This document shows, piece by piece, positions 7,562-15,589 of a DNA stretch of 60,130 nucleotides. Both the position numbers and the translations under genes were made by a program. Numbering within the stretch: the first letter of the stretch is position 1; each line of letters begins with the position of its first letter. Source of the stretch: Erythrobacter sp. ANT-B3C2 (GTDB taxonomy: Bacteria > Pseudomonadota > Alphaproteobacteria > Sphingomonadales > Sphingomonadaceae); contig LXQI01000035.1 in NCBI GenBank assembly GCA_001683845.1, forward strand, positions 1-60,130, written 5' to 3'. Under the pieces are notes generated by a model, which worked only from the letters and a program-made list of their open reading frames with translations, was not told the DNA's origin and searched no databases.

Positions 7562-9256
7562 TCAATCGCCCTGAAAAGGATGATAGGGCCTCGGCTGGAC
7601 CACCCAGTTTCGCGGCTGCACCACCCAGACACGCCGATCCGGAAAACGGGCGATCAGGCGCGAATTGCGCTCGTCGCCAAGGTCGCGTGCCCAGATGATA
7701 GGCGCGCTCTGGAGGTCTGGCGCGTTGTACACCCAGGCATGGCGACCGGAATGCTCATCGTACCGAACGAACACCAGGTCGTCGCCCCGCGTGGCCTCCA
7801 GGCTGCGCTCGACGGCCTCGCGTTCGGTTGTCCTGACCACGGCGCAACAAGACCGGTCCCAGAAGTTCGAGATGCCCGCGGGCCACCCGGTTGCAAGGTA
7901 CGCGACGGGAAGCGCGACACCGAGCAGCAGCAGGAGCGGAAGAGTGCGGGCCAAGAACAGGCCCGATGGCTGCCCCCGAAAGCTGAGGCCGCGCAGCTTC
8001 TCCAAACCAGCGACCACGAAGAGCAAGACGCAGGGGAGAAGCGGCGCGGCGTAGTGCGGAAAGTCCCACGTCGTCACCATGAACCCGATGCTCACGAATC
8101 CGCCTGCCAGCGCCGGCATGGCGCCCCTGTAACCGAGTGAGAAGAAACCGACGACGCAGGGGATCAGCATCGCCGGCCCGACAAAGAACGCGAAGAGAAG
8201 AAGCGATTTCTGGACCAATGCCTCAAATAGGGTCGGGATCGATGCCCGCCGCTCGTAAGGGGGGATCTCCCAGCGGTAGAGTTTCGTGAGCTGTGCGTCA
8301 GGCCACGTCGTGCGCAACAAGGGTGCCGACATGAGAAAAGGCGGGGCACCCCCATACTGCACCCTGCCGACCTCATAGGCGGGTTTCAGAGGGTCGCCGG
8401 TGATTGCGGCTGAGTGGGAGGCGAGCACGCCGCCGCCCATGACCACCGCCGCCAGCACGGGCAGGGCGAACTTAGCCACTGCGCTGGTCTGTTTGCTGGC
8501 GATCGCTCGCAACGCCCAGGGAAGCAGCACAAGCCCGATTCCGGCGCAAAACAAGAGGCCCTCGAAGGGACGACTGGTCATCATCAGGAACACGCCAAAA
8601 GCGGCCCAGATGCCGTGCCTCCAGCGCGCACCAGCCTGAAGCCGCCCGGCGGCCCCGAGTGTCAGCGCTGCGCCCAGCGCCGTCACCGAGCCGCCCCAAT
8701 AGCCGTTCACCCAGTAACTAAAGAGCCCGAACTGCAGCACTACGATAACGCCGCCGAGAAGCGCGCTGAGCGGCCGCACCCAGGCCTGCAGCATCCAGGT
8801 GACGGCAGCCGCTAGGGCGGCAGTCGTCAGGAGCGTGCCCACCCACGGGCTCCCAGCGATGATCAGTCCAAGCAGCAACGGCAGGCTGCGGCCCGGGAAA
8901 TAGATCGCCGCCCGGACCGGCGTGACGATTAGATGCATTTCTTCGAGATGTTGCCACATGGGATCGAAGGGAGCAGCCCATCGCCCCTGAAGCATCAGCT
9001 CGGCCTGGAACAGCAGGCTGAACTCGTCGGGGATCAGCAAGGGTGGTGCGGGAAGCAAGGGCAAAAGCGCCGCCCGCAGACCCACTGCCAGCAGGAACAC
9101 GATTGCCAGGTGCAGGTTGCGCGCCTCTCCGATCGAGCTGAAGAAGCGCTCCAGACGCGCAAACGTTGGGCTTAGAATGGCGGGAGCCAGCATGGCCGTG
9201 ATCACGAGCAGGACCAACAGCCAACCTTGCCATGCGCCGACCAGACCCAGAACCAT
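7562..9256 (-). CDS. GT-C-type polytopic membrane protein, probable polyprenyl-sugar glycosyltransferase
   Basis: A 564-residue protein with about ten to twelve hydrophobic segments and a soluble C-terminal tail of roughly 100 residues. An Asp-Glu pair in the first large loop (LLIPDEFSLLFQAELM, near residue 77) is the usual metal/acceptor signature of GT-C enzymes, which transfer sugars from polyprenyl-phosphate donors on the periplasmic side. The ATG at 9256 is preferred over an upstream in-frame TTG because GGGGGAG lies five bases before it. The UbiA-family gene follows on the same strand 86 bp downstream, which suggests donor synthesis and use are encoded together. Donor and acceptor are unknown. 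Confidence 0.75.
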   Translation of the reverse strand: MVLGLVGAWQGWLLVLLVITAMLAPAILSPTFARLERFFSSIGEARNLHLAIVFLLAVGLRAALLPLLPAPPLLIPDEFSLLFQAELMLQGRWAAPFDPMWQHLEEMHLIVTPVRAAIYFPGRSLPLLLGLIIAGSPWVGTLLTTAALAAAVTWMLQAWVRPLSALLGGVIVVLQFGLFSYWVNGYWGGSVTALGAALTLGAAGRLQAGARWRHGIWAAFGVFLMMTSRPFEGLLFCAGIGLVLLPWALRAIASKQTSAVAKFALPVLAAVVMGGGVLASHSAAITGDPLKPAYEVGRVQYGGAPPFLMSAPLLRTTWPDAQLTKLYRWEIPPYERRASIPTLFEALVQKSLLLFAFFVGPAMLIPCVVGFFSLGYRGAMPALAGGFVSIGFMVTTWDFPHYAAPLLPCVLLFVVAGLEKLRGLSFRGQPSGLFLARTLPLLLLLGVALPVAYLATGWPAGISNFWDRSCCAVVRTTEREAVERSLEATRGDDLVFVRYDEHSGRHAWVYNAPDLQSAPIIWARDLGDERNSRLIARFPDRRVWVVQPRNWVVQPRPYHPFQGD

Positions 9257-9536
9257 GGACGCTCCCCCAAAGTGCGACGAGCGCAACGCTATCTATCATG
9301 GCACTTGGTTAAAATCGCCCTAAGCTTCGATTGCGGGCCATCGGGATCCGTTAGCCAGGCAGACGTAGGCTCGGAAATCCTTGTTCCCGCTCGCCGGCCT
9401 TGCCCGAAGGGATGGGCTGCGCCGGTGGCGGCCCGGAGCTTCTGCGTGGGCAAACCCCGCCTTCGCCGCTCTTGCAACCGCGCACCTCCGGTGTGGCAAG
9501 CGGAATGGACCGCATCCGGACCAGCGAAGGGCCGTC
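9257..9536. other. spacer upstream of the GT-C gene and downstream of the kinase
   Basis: About 280 bp without a supported gene. It should contain the promoter of the minus-strand GT-C operon, but no convincing -35/-10 pair was identified, and no EcfG-type element is present. Confidence 0.3.
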
Positions 9537-11243
9537 TTAGGAGTGAGGGGCGTTCACAAAGTCCGGCAGCTCGACCGGAGCGGCCGCAGCCTTGGCTGCG
9601 CGCATGGCGAAATCGCTTGGCCGGCGCACGGGAATTGTCAGAACACAGCGCACCCCTTCGGGCGCGAAATCCAGCTTGACCGGGGTCTTGAGCTCGGAGG
9701 CGACGATCCGTTCGATCAGGTCGGTGCCGAAGCCCCGGCCGCGCTTCTGCGGTACGGGCGGCCCGCCGCTCTCCTGCCATTCGATCCGCACCAGCGCATC
9801 GGCTACCATCCGCCAATGCACGGTAATTTGCCCGCCTGGCAGGCTGAGCGCACCATATTTTGCCGCATTGGTGGCCAGTTCGTGCATCGCCAGGCCGAGC
9901 GAAAGCGCATCGTTGGGGGCGAGTTCGATGTCGGGGCCGCCGATGTCGACCTGGTGGTCGCTGGCTTGGGCGTACGGCAGCAGCTCAGCTTCCACCACCG
10001 CCCGGATCGGGGTGGTGCCCCAGTGCGACTGGGTGAGCAGGTCATGCGTCGCCGACAGCGCGCGGATGCGGCCATCCAGCCCGTCGGCAAATTCGTTCAG
10101 CTCCCCCGCCCGGCGGCGGGTCAGCGCGATGATCGAGAGCACATTGGCCAGCGTGTTCTTCACCCGGTGGTTCAGCTCGCGGGTGAGCGACATGCGGATC
10201 GATTCCTGCTCCTCGAACCAGCGCAGCTTCGCCTCATCCTCCAGCGCCTGGGTGGTCAGCATGCGCACCAGCAGGACCAGCAGGCTGGAAACCAACAGGC
10301 CAAAGATGATCGTGAGCATCGACAAGCCCGAGAGCGCGCCACTCTGCGCCGAGGTGACCCGCAGCTCCCACGGATTGTTGGCGATCAGAACCACCTCCGA
10401 AGCGGTTGGCCCATCGAGTTCGGCGCTGCTGCCGGCCGCGAGCAGTCGCCCGGGCGCGGGCTCGCCATCGTACAGCCGCACGGAATAGCTGCCAGCATCG
10501 TCCTGTTCGAGCGCGGATGCCAGAAATTGGCCGGCGTTGAACGGGCTGAAGATGTAGCCTTTGAGTACCCGCCCGGCGGGCCCGCGCTCGTACACCGGCA
10601 TGAAAATGACAAAGCCGGGCGCGTTGCCATCGCCCACTTGCGCCAGCACCACCTTGTCGGTTGCGGTCGGGCGAGCGGTAAGCTGCGCCTCGATCATGGC
10701 CTGCCGGCGAACGCGTTCGGAGAACATGTCGTAGCCCAGCGAACGCCGGTTCCGCTCCGTATCGAGCTCGATATAGGTCACCGGCACCGCATAGGGCTGC
10801 TGGCCGGCCTCCGGACGGGGCCACATCCGGACGGGCCCGCGCGATGTCGCTTCCAGAGCGGCATCGAACGCCTCCACCTCGCCGGGCCGCACGATTCTGG
10901 CCCAGCCAATTCCCTCGGCTCCGCGATAGTCGGTATCGAGCCGCAATTCGCTGACGAAGCGGCTGAAATCGGAGGCCGAGACCGTTTCGAGCGTCGCCAG
11001 ATAGGCCGCGCCGGCGCGCAAATAGGCGCTGCTGGCGTTGGCCCGCCGCTCCAGTGAGGCGGTGATCGCCATGGCGCGATTGCGCAGCTGCGCCGCATCG
11101 CGGCCCGCTTCACCGCGCTCGATCGCGAACACAGCCAGCATGGTGATGGCCGTGATCAGCAGGAAGATCGCCACCGGCAGCCCACGCGGAAAACGAACGA
11201 GCCACCGCTTCGTCGCGCTGCGCTGGCCGGCACTCTGAACCAA
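9537..11243 (-). CDS. CHASE-domain HWE/HisKA_2 sensor histidine kinase
   Basis: A membrane sensor kinase of about 568 residues. It has an N-terminal membrane helix (FPRGLPVAIFLLITAITML), a large periplasmic CHASE-type sensing region, a second membrane helix (GLSMLTIIFGLLVSSLLVLL), then a HisKA_2/HWE dimerisation helix with the phospho-acceptor in ELNHRVKNTL and an ATPase domain (MHELATNAAKYGAL, RGFGTDLIERI). HWE kinases feed the PhyR/NepR/EcfG general stress response, and this one is divergent from nepR-ecfG. The start is read as a TTG at 11243 because GGGGAG lies eight bases upstream; a longer frame back to 11411 would run through the promoter region. The PhyR response regulator is not in this window. 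Confidence 0.85.
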   Translation of the reverse strand: MVQSAGQRSATKRWLVRFPRGLPVAIFLLITAITMLAVFAIERGEAGRDAAQLRNRAMAITASLERRANASSAYLRAGAAYLATLETVSASDFSRFVSELRLDTDYRGAEGIGWARIVRPGEVEAFDAALEATSRGPVRMWPRPEAGQQPYAVPVTYIELDTERNRRSLGYDMFSERVRRQAMIEAQLTARPTATDKVVLAQVGDGNAPGFVIFMPVYERGPAGRVLKGYIFSPFNAGQFLASALEQDDAGSYSVRLYDGEPAPGRLLAAGSSAELDGPTASEVVLIANNPWELRVTSAQSGALSGLSMLTIIFGLLVSSLLVLLVRMLTTQALEDEAKLRWFEEQESIRMSLTRELNHRVKNTLANVLSIIALTRRRAGELNEFADGLDGRIRALSATHDLLTQSHWGTTPIRAVVEAELLPYAQASDHQVDIGGPDIELAPNDALSLGLAMHELATNAAKYGALSLPGGQITVHWRMVADALVRIEWQESGGPPVPQKRGRGFGTDLIERIVASELKTPVKLDFAPEGVRCVLTIPVRRPSDFAMRAAKAAAAPVELPDFVNAPHS

Positions 11244-11346
11244 AGAGAGAACTCCCCGCGCGTTCGCCGAAATCCCGGCCGGCCTTGTCCGGCGGCAGAA
11301 TGCACCCGCATGGAGGGCCGACCTCGGCCCTCGGCAGGTAGAAGGG

Positions 11347-11373
11347 GGAACCGGACGAAGGTGATTTCGTTCC
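11347..11373. promoter_or_regulatory. EcfG promoter of nepR-ecfG, nearly palindromic
   Basis: Forward: GGAAC at 11347-11351, 16 bases, CGTT at 11368-11371, an exact match to the alphaproteobacterial EcfG consensus. It indicates positive autoregulation of nepR-ecfG. Reverse: GGAAC at 11373-11369, 16 bases, then GGTT (one mismatch to CGTT), pointing at the divergent histidine kinase gene. The site may therefore serve both directions. Confidence 0.75.
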
Positions 11374-11489
11374 AAATCGCGCAAGGGGGGCCGCTGTTGG
11401 TGCAGGGCCAAGGTTCCATGGCGCTTGCCGGCTTAGCCGTGGTAAGCGCGGGGAATCACTTCTGGATTAAGCAGGCGGGCATATCTCGA

Positions 11490-11663
11490 ATGATTGGTGC
11501 TGGGAAAAAAACCTCTTCTGTGGGGGGTAAGATTGCAACGAACAGGAAGCGGAGCCCCGATTGGAGCTCTGGCCTTAAGCAGCTTTACGACCAGGTTGTG
11601 GACGAGCCGCTGCCGGACAGTTTCAAGGAACTGATCTCCCGCCTCGACGACGACAAGCGATGA
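11490..11663 (+). CDS. nepR: anti-sigma factor NepR
   Basis: A small acidic/basic protein of about 57 residues. The core GLKQLYDQVVDEPLPDSFKELI matches the two short helices by which NepR binds and sequesters EcfG. The phosphorylated response regulator PhyR normally removes it. It overlaps ecfG by an ATGA, the usual arrangement that keeps sigma and anti-sigma stoichiometric. The ATG at 11490 is the nearest start that leaves a family-sized protein; a GTG a few codons later is also possible, since no strong ribosome binding site distinguishes them. A consensus EcfG promoter lies about 120 bp upstream. Confidence 0.85.
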   Translation: MIGAGKKTSSVGGKIATNRKRSPDWSSGLKQLYDQVVDEPLPDSFKELISRLDDDKR

Positions 11664-12286
11664 GCAAGGAAAAACGGGAGCTGCCCGAGCGCAGCGCCGC
11701 CGACAAGCGTGACTTTAAGCGCGAGTTGACCGGGGTGGTGCCGCATCTGCGCGCCTTCGCCCGTGGCCTGTGCGGCCGCCCGGACATGGCCGACGACCTG
11801 GTGCAGGAAACGCTGCTGAAGGCTTGGGCCGCGCAGGAGCGGTTCGAACCCGGTACCAGCATGCGCGCGTGGACCTTCGTGATCCTGCGCAACGCCTATC
11901 TGACCGACATGCGGCGCAACCGCTTTCGCGGCGAATATGACGAGACCGCGGCCGAGCGCATCCTCACAGCCCCGGCCGGGCAGGAGGAGCCGATCCACCT
12001 TTCCGATATGCACCGCGCACTGCTGACGCTGCCGCCAGAGCGGCGCGAGGCGCTGCTGCTGGTGGGCGCGGGCGGTTTCTCCTACGAGGAGGCGGCCAAT
12101 ATCTGCGGCTGTGCGGTCGGTACGATCAAGAGCCGGGTTGGCCGCGCGCGGGCCGCGCTTTCGAGCATGATCGAGGAAGGCGACATCCCCGATCGCGCGA
12201 TCGGAGATCCCACCGCCCACCGCGCGATCCTGGAAGAGCTGGACGAGGTGGCCGCGGGCCGGGGCCTCGCCGTGCCGACCAAGTAG
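11660..12286 (+). CDS. ecfG: general stress response ECF sigma factor EcfG
   Basis: A 208-residue sigma factor. Region 2 (VPHLRAFARGLCGRPDMADDLVQETLLKAW, roughly 25-60) recognises the -10 element. Region 4 (ALLTLPPERREALLLVGAGGFSYEEAANICGCAVGTIKSRVGRAR, roughly 115-165) is a helix-turn-helix for the -35 element. The short linker and the FSYEEAA pattern are typical of the EcfG (ECF15) group. It directs transcription from GGAAC-N16/17-CGTT promoters under stress; two such sites occur in this window. It overlaps nepR by four bases. Confidence 0.92.
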   Translation: MSKEKRELPERSAADKRDFKRELTGVVPHLRAFARGLCGRPDMADDLVQETLLKAWAAQERFEPGTSMRAWTFVILRNAYLTDMRRNRFRGEYDETAAERILTAPAGQEEPIHLSDMHRALLTLPPERREALLLVGAGGFSYEEAANICGCAVGTIKSRVGRARAALSSMIEEGDIPDRAIGDPTAHRAILEELDEVAAGRGLAVPTK

Positions 12287-12320
12287 CGGCCCGGCAGACC
12301 GCGTTGGGGGGCGCGCAGCC

Positions 12321-13559
12321 ATGATCGACGAGGCGGACCCGCTTCGCAGCCAGCGGGGCCCGGGCGCGCCTTTCCCGGACCGCGTGGCGCCAGATGCGGT
12401 GCTTCCCGCGCATGGGGATGAACCGTCACCCGTGCACACCCTGGCCGATCAGGAGCTGCGGCTGGTCTCTGCCCTGGTGGTGCTGCTGGCGACCGGCCTG
12501 TTCCTGGCGCTGCCGTTCGTGCTCTCGATCGGGTCGGTGGTGTTTCTGCCTTTCGTGACCGCCCTCGTGCTGACCATCATCCTTTCGCCGCTGGCCGATC
12601 GGCTGGCGCTGTTCGGGCTGCCCAATCCGCTCGCCTCGTTCCTGGCGCTGATGGTGTTCATCGGCGTGCTGGCGCTCGGGCTGACCGCGGTGCTGCACCC
12701 GGCGGTGAGCCTGTTCGCGGAGGCGCCGGCGATGATCACGCGGATCGGCGAGCATTTCAGCAATCTGCAGGGTAGCCTGGCGTGGATCTCGCGCCTCAAT
12801 GCACAGGTGGCCGAGATTATCGGCGAGCAAGAAGGCGAGCTGGTGGTGCTGGCCGGGCCAAGCATGCTCGAGCAGCTGGCCTTTGCCACCCCTACGGTAG
12901 TGGTGGAGGTGCTGCTGACGTTTCTGATGGCCTTCTTCATGATCGAGGCGCGGGTCCGCCTGCGCCGCCGCTTGCTGCTGGAACGCCAGCATTTTGGCGC
13001 CAGCCTTAAGGCCGCCCGGGTAATGCGGGACGTGCAGGACCGGGTGGCGCGCTACATCCTCACGGTCGGGCTGATCAACATGGGTGTGGGGGTGATCGTG
13101 GCGGCGGGCGCCTGGGCGCTGGGGCTGGGCGCGCCGATCATGTGGGGCGGGCTCGCCACACTGCTCAACTTCATCCCCTATGTCGGGCCGTTGGGAATGG
13201 TGGCGCTGCTGACGCTGTTTGGCCTGGGCACCGGCGATACGCCGCTGGTCGGCCTGATCCCGGCGGCGGCTTATCTGGCGCTTCATACGGTGGAATCGAA
13301 CATCGTCACGCCTTCGATCCTTGGCGCGCGCTTCACCATGAACCCGGTGATGATCCTGCTGGCGCTGAGCTACTTCACCTGGATCTGGGGCGTGCCGGGC
13401 GCGCTGCTGAGCGTGCCGATCCTGCTGTCGCTCACCGCTCTGATCGATCATCTCGGGCGCCCCAACGTGATCGGCTTTCTGTTCGGCGAGCCGCTGTTCG
13501 CCGGCAAGGTGCTGGAACCCGAGGAGGACGGCCGGGCGGCGGCGGATCAGCGCATCTAG
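12321..13559 (+). CDS. AI-2E family (PerM-like) membrane permease
   Basis: A 412-residue inner-membrane protein of the AI-2E/UPF0118 family. About 50 hydrophilic residues precede the typical arrangement: two N-terminal hairpins, an amphipathic extracytoplasmic region (about 130-190), and a C-terminal helix block with the conserved loop NFIPYVGPLGM and the ending GVPGALLSVPILL. Members include AI-2 exporters and Na+/H+ antiporters, so the substrate cannot be named. It follows ecfG by 35 bp on the same strand and may be read through from it. Confidence 0.85.
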   Translation: MIDEADPLRSQRGPGAPFPDRVAPDAVLPAHGDEPSPVHTLADQELRLVSALVVLLATGLFLALPFVLSIGSVVFLPFVTALVLTIILSPLADRLALFGLPNPLASFLALMVFIGVLALGLTAVLHPAVSLFAEAPAMITRIGEHFSNLQGSLAWISRLNAQVAEIIGEQEGELVVLAGPSMLEQLAFATPTVVVEVLLTFLMAFFMIEARVRLRRRLLLERQHFGASLKAARVMRDVQDRVARYILTVGLINMGVGVIVAAGAWALGLGAPIMWGGLATLLNFIPYVGPLGMVALLTLFGLGTGDTPLVGLIPAAAYLALHTVESNIVTPSILGARFTMNPVMILLALSYFTWIWGVPGALLSVPILLSLTALIDHLGRPNVIGFLFGEPLFAGKVLEPEEDGRAAADQRI

Positions 13560-13714
13560 GAGGCCAGCGGCCATCGGCACGAGAGGGCCAGCACCCCCAT
13601 CGCCGCCGCAAAGCCGCCCCAACCGAATGCGCTGCTTTTCTGCTGTCCTGGTGTTCGATCGGATTCCCTATGTTCTCGGCTGTGCAGGGCCGCTGGCGTC
13701 GTCCACCTGTGGGA

Positions 13715-14260
13715 TTAGCCCGGCGCCGGGGTCCGTTCGAACAGCCGGATCGGCTCGCCTCCGGGCAGCACCGTGTCGCGCATCGGCTGGTAGCCGAGCC
13801 TCTCCGCCAGGCGCAGCGAGGGGGCGTTCTCGGGGGCGATCATGCAGATTGTGCGCCGGGGGACGTGCTCGGACTCAAACCAGGCGAGGCTCGCTTCCAT
13901 CGCCTCGCGCGCGAGGCCGTGGCCGGTGTGGCGGGCGGCGATGATCCAGCCGGCTTCGGGATTGTCGTCGAAATCCGCGCCCAGCCCTCGCCAGCTGTGG
14001 AAAATGCCGCAGTTGCCGATCACCTCCTGGCCGCCTTTCGGGCGCAGGATGAAGGCGCCGTAGCCATAGAGCAGCCAGCTGCCCGCACTGCGTGAAAAGC
14101 GGGTGAAATGATCGGCCAGGCTCGCCTGAACGCCCAAGTGCCGGCCGGTGCGCGGATCGGCCACAATGGCGGCCAAATGCGCGAAATCCCCGCTTTGCGG
14201 CAGCCACAAATCGAGCCGTTCGGTGGTCAGAAGCGGGGCGCAAGCGGGTTGCACCGCCAT
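13715..14260 (-). CDS. GNAT-family N-acetyltransferase
   Basis: A 181-residue RimJ/RimL-type acetyltransferase. LTTERLDLWLP at the N-terminus and IAARHTGHGLAREAMEASLAW (the acetyl-CoA pyrophosphate loop region, about 107-127), followed by ENAPSLRLAERLGY, are hallmarks of the acetyltransferase_3 subgroup. It acetylates an unknown amino group. Its ATG overlaps by one base the stop of the DUF445 gene (TAATG), so it is the last gene of that unit; a longer frame into DUF445 is only a shadow. Confidence 0.88.
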   Translation of the reverse strand: MAVQPACAPLLTTERLDLWLPQSGDFAHLAAIVADPRTGRHLGVQASLADHFTRFSRSAGSWLLYGYGAFILRPKGGQEVIGNCGIFHSWRGLGADFDDNPEAGWIIAARHTGHGLAREAMEASLAWFESEHVPRRTICMIAPENAPSLRLAERLGYQPMRDTVLPGGEPIRLFERTPAPG

Positions 14261-15543
14261 TAGAACACCTGAATCAGCGCGTGGATTGTCACTCCGACGA
14301 GGCCGCCCACCAGCGTGCCGTTGATCCGGATGAACTGCAGGTCGCGGCCCACGGCGCCCTCGATCCGGCGGCTGATCGTCTGGCCATCCCAGCGGCGCAC
14401 GGTCTCCGACACCAGCCGCACGATCTCGCCGCCATAGCGGCTGGCGACGCCCACTGCGGTGCGCCGGGCGTAGCGGTTGACTTGCCATTGCAGCCCCGCA
14501 TCCTCGCGCAGCGCCCGGCTTAGCTCGCCCATCGCCTCGCCCAGCTGGCTGCCGAAGCCACCCTGGCCGGCCCCACCCTGACTGGTCTGGCCGCTGCGCG
14601 CGCGCTCGATCAGCGAGAGGCGCAGCTTTTCCCACACTCCCATCCACCAATCGGCCACCGCCGGGTTGGCGAGGATCTCGCGCTTGGCGCGCTCCACCTT
14701 TTCGCGCGTTGCGGGATCGTGGACTAGGTCGTGGGCGAATTGCTGCAGGCTCTGCTCCAGCTTCAGGCGCAGCGGGTGATCGGGGTTGATCAGCAGTTCG
14801 GCCAGCATGCGATAGAGCCCGTCCAGCACCGATTTGGCGAGCCGCTCGTCCAGCCCGGTCCAGCGCAGCACGGAACCGGCGCGATCGTGCACCATCTGGC
14901 GCACCAGCACCTCGTTCTCTTCCAGCGCATGGCCGGCCCAGCGGATCATCGAATCGAACAGCGGGCGGTGCTTGCCGCCCGCGAGCGCCGCTTCCAGCAC
15001 GCGGCCCAGCAGCGGGGCGATCTCCAGTCGTTCGAGCTGGCGGGCGAGGCCGGTGCGCACCTGCAGGCCCAGCTGCTCAGGATCGAGCGATTCCAGCAGA
15101 TCGGCGAACAGGCCGGCGGCACCTGCGCGAATCCGCCCGCCGCCGGACAGGCGCGCGGGATCGAGGAACTCGCCCGCGGCCCGCGCGACGTTCATCTCGC
15201 GCATCCGCCGGGCGACCACCGAAGGGATCAGGAAGTTCGATTGCAGGAAGCCCGCCATCGTATCGGCGATGCGGTCCTTGTTTGCCGGGATGATCGCGGT
15301 GTGCGGGATGGGCATGCCCAGCGGGTGGCGGAACAGCGCAGTGACCGCGAACCAATCGGCCAGCCCGCCGACCATCGCCGCCTCGGCAAAGGCGACGACG
15401 TAGCCCCACGCCGGGTGGCCGCCCTCCTCCAGCTGGCGCGCGCCGAGGAACACCAGCGCCATCGCCCCCAGAAGCAGGGTGGCGACCATGCGCATCCGGC
15501 GTGCCCGGTCGGGCGGCTCCGCTCCGATCTGCAGCGGCCTCAA
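14260..15543 (-). CDS. DUF445 family membrane-anchored protein
   Basis: A protein of about 427 residues. An N-terminal hydrophobic helix (VATLLLGAMALVFLGA) and a second one (WGYVVAFAEAAMVGGLADWFAVTALF), with the conserved DWFAV..LFRHPLG block, identify DUF445. Long amphipathic helices follow, and a C-terminal hydrophobic helix ends the chain. Function in bacteria is unknown. The start is uncertain: the homologous region appears to begin at a TTG (15543), while the first in-frame ATG is at 15495. It follows the RND pump gene by about 46 bp, so co-transcription is likely. Confidence 0.82.
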   Translation of the reverse strand: MRPLQIGAEPPDRARRMRMVATLLLGAMALVFLGARQLEEGGHPAWGYVVAFAEAAMVGGLADWFAVTALFRHPLGMPIPHTAIIPANKDRIADTMAGFLQSNFLIPSVVARRMREMNVARAAGEFLDPARLSGGGRIRAGAAGLFADLLESLDPEQLGLQVRTGLARQLERLEIAPLLGRVLEAALAGGKHRPLFDSMIRWAGHALEENEVLVRQMVHDRAGSVLRWTGLDERLAKSVLDGLYRMLAELLINPDHPLRLKLEQSLQQFAHDLVHDPATREKVERAKREILANPAVADWWMGVWEKLRLSLIERARSGQTSQGGAGQGGFGSQLGEAMGELSRALREDAGLQWQVNRYARRTAVGVASRYGGEIVRLVSETVRRWDGQTISRRIEGAVGRDLQFIRINGTLVGGLVGVTIHALIQVF

Positions 15544-15589
15544 ACCATGGGTCCGGTTGCCGTTGTTCCTGAGCCCGGCAGGGTGCGCG

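Noticed and set aside
12426..13622. 398-codon minus-strand frame opposite the AI-2E family gene
   Set aside because: Low-complexity His/Arg/Gln composition; the plus strand encodes a typical permease.
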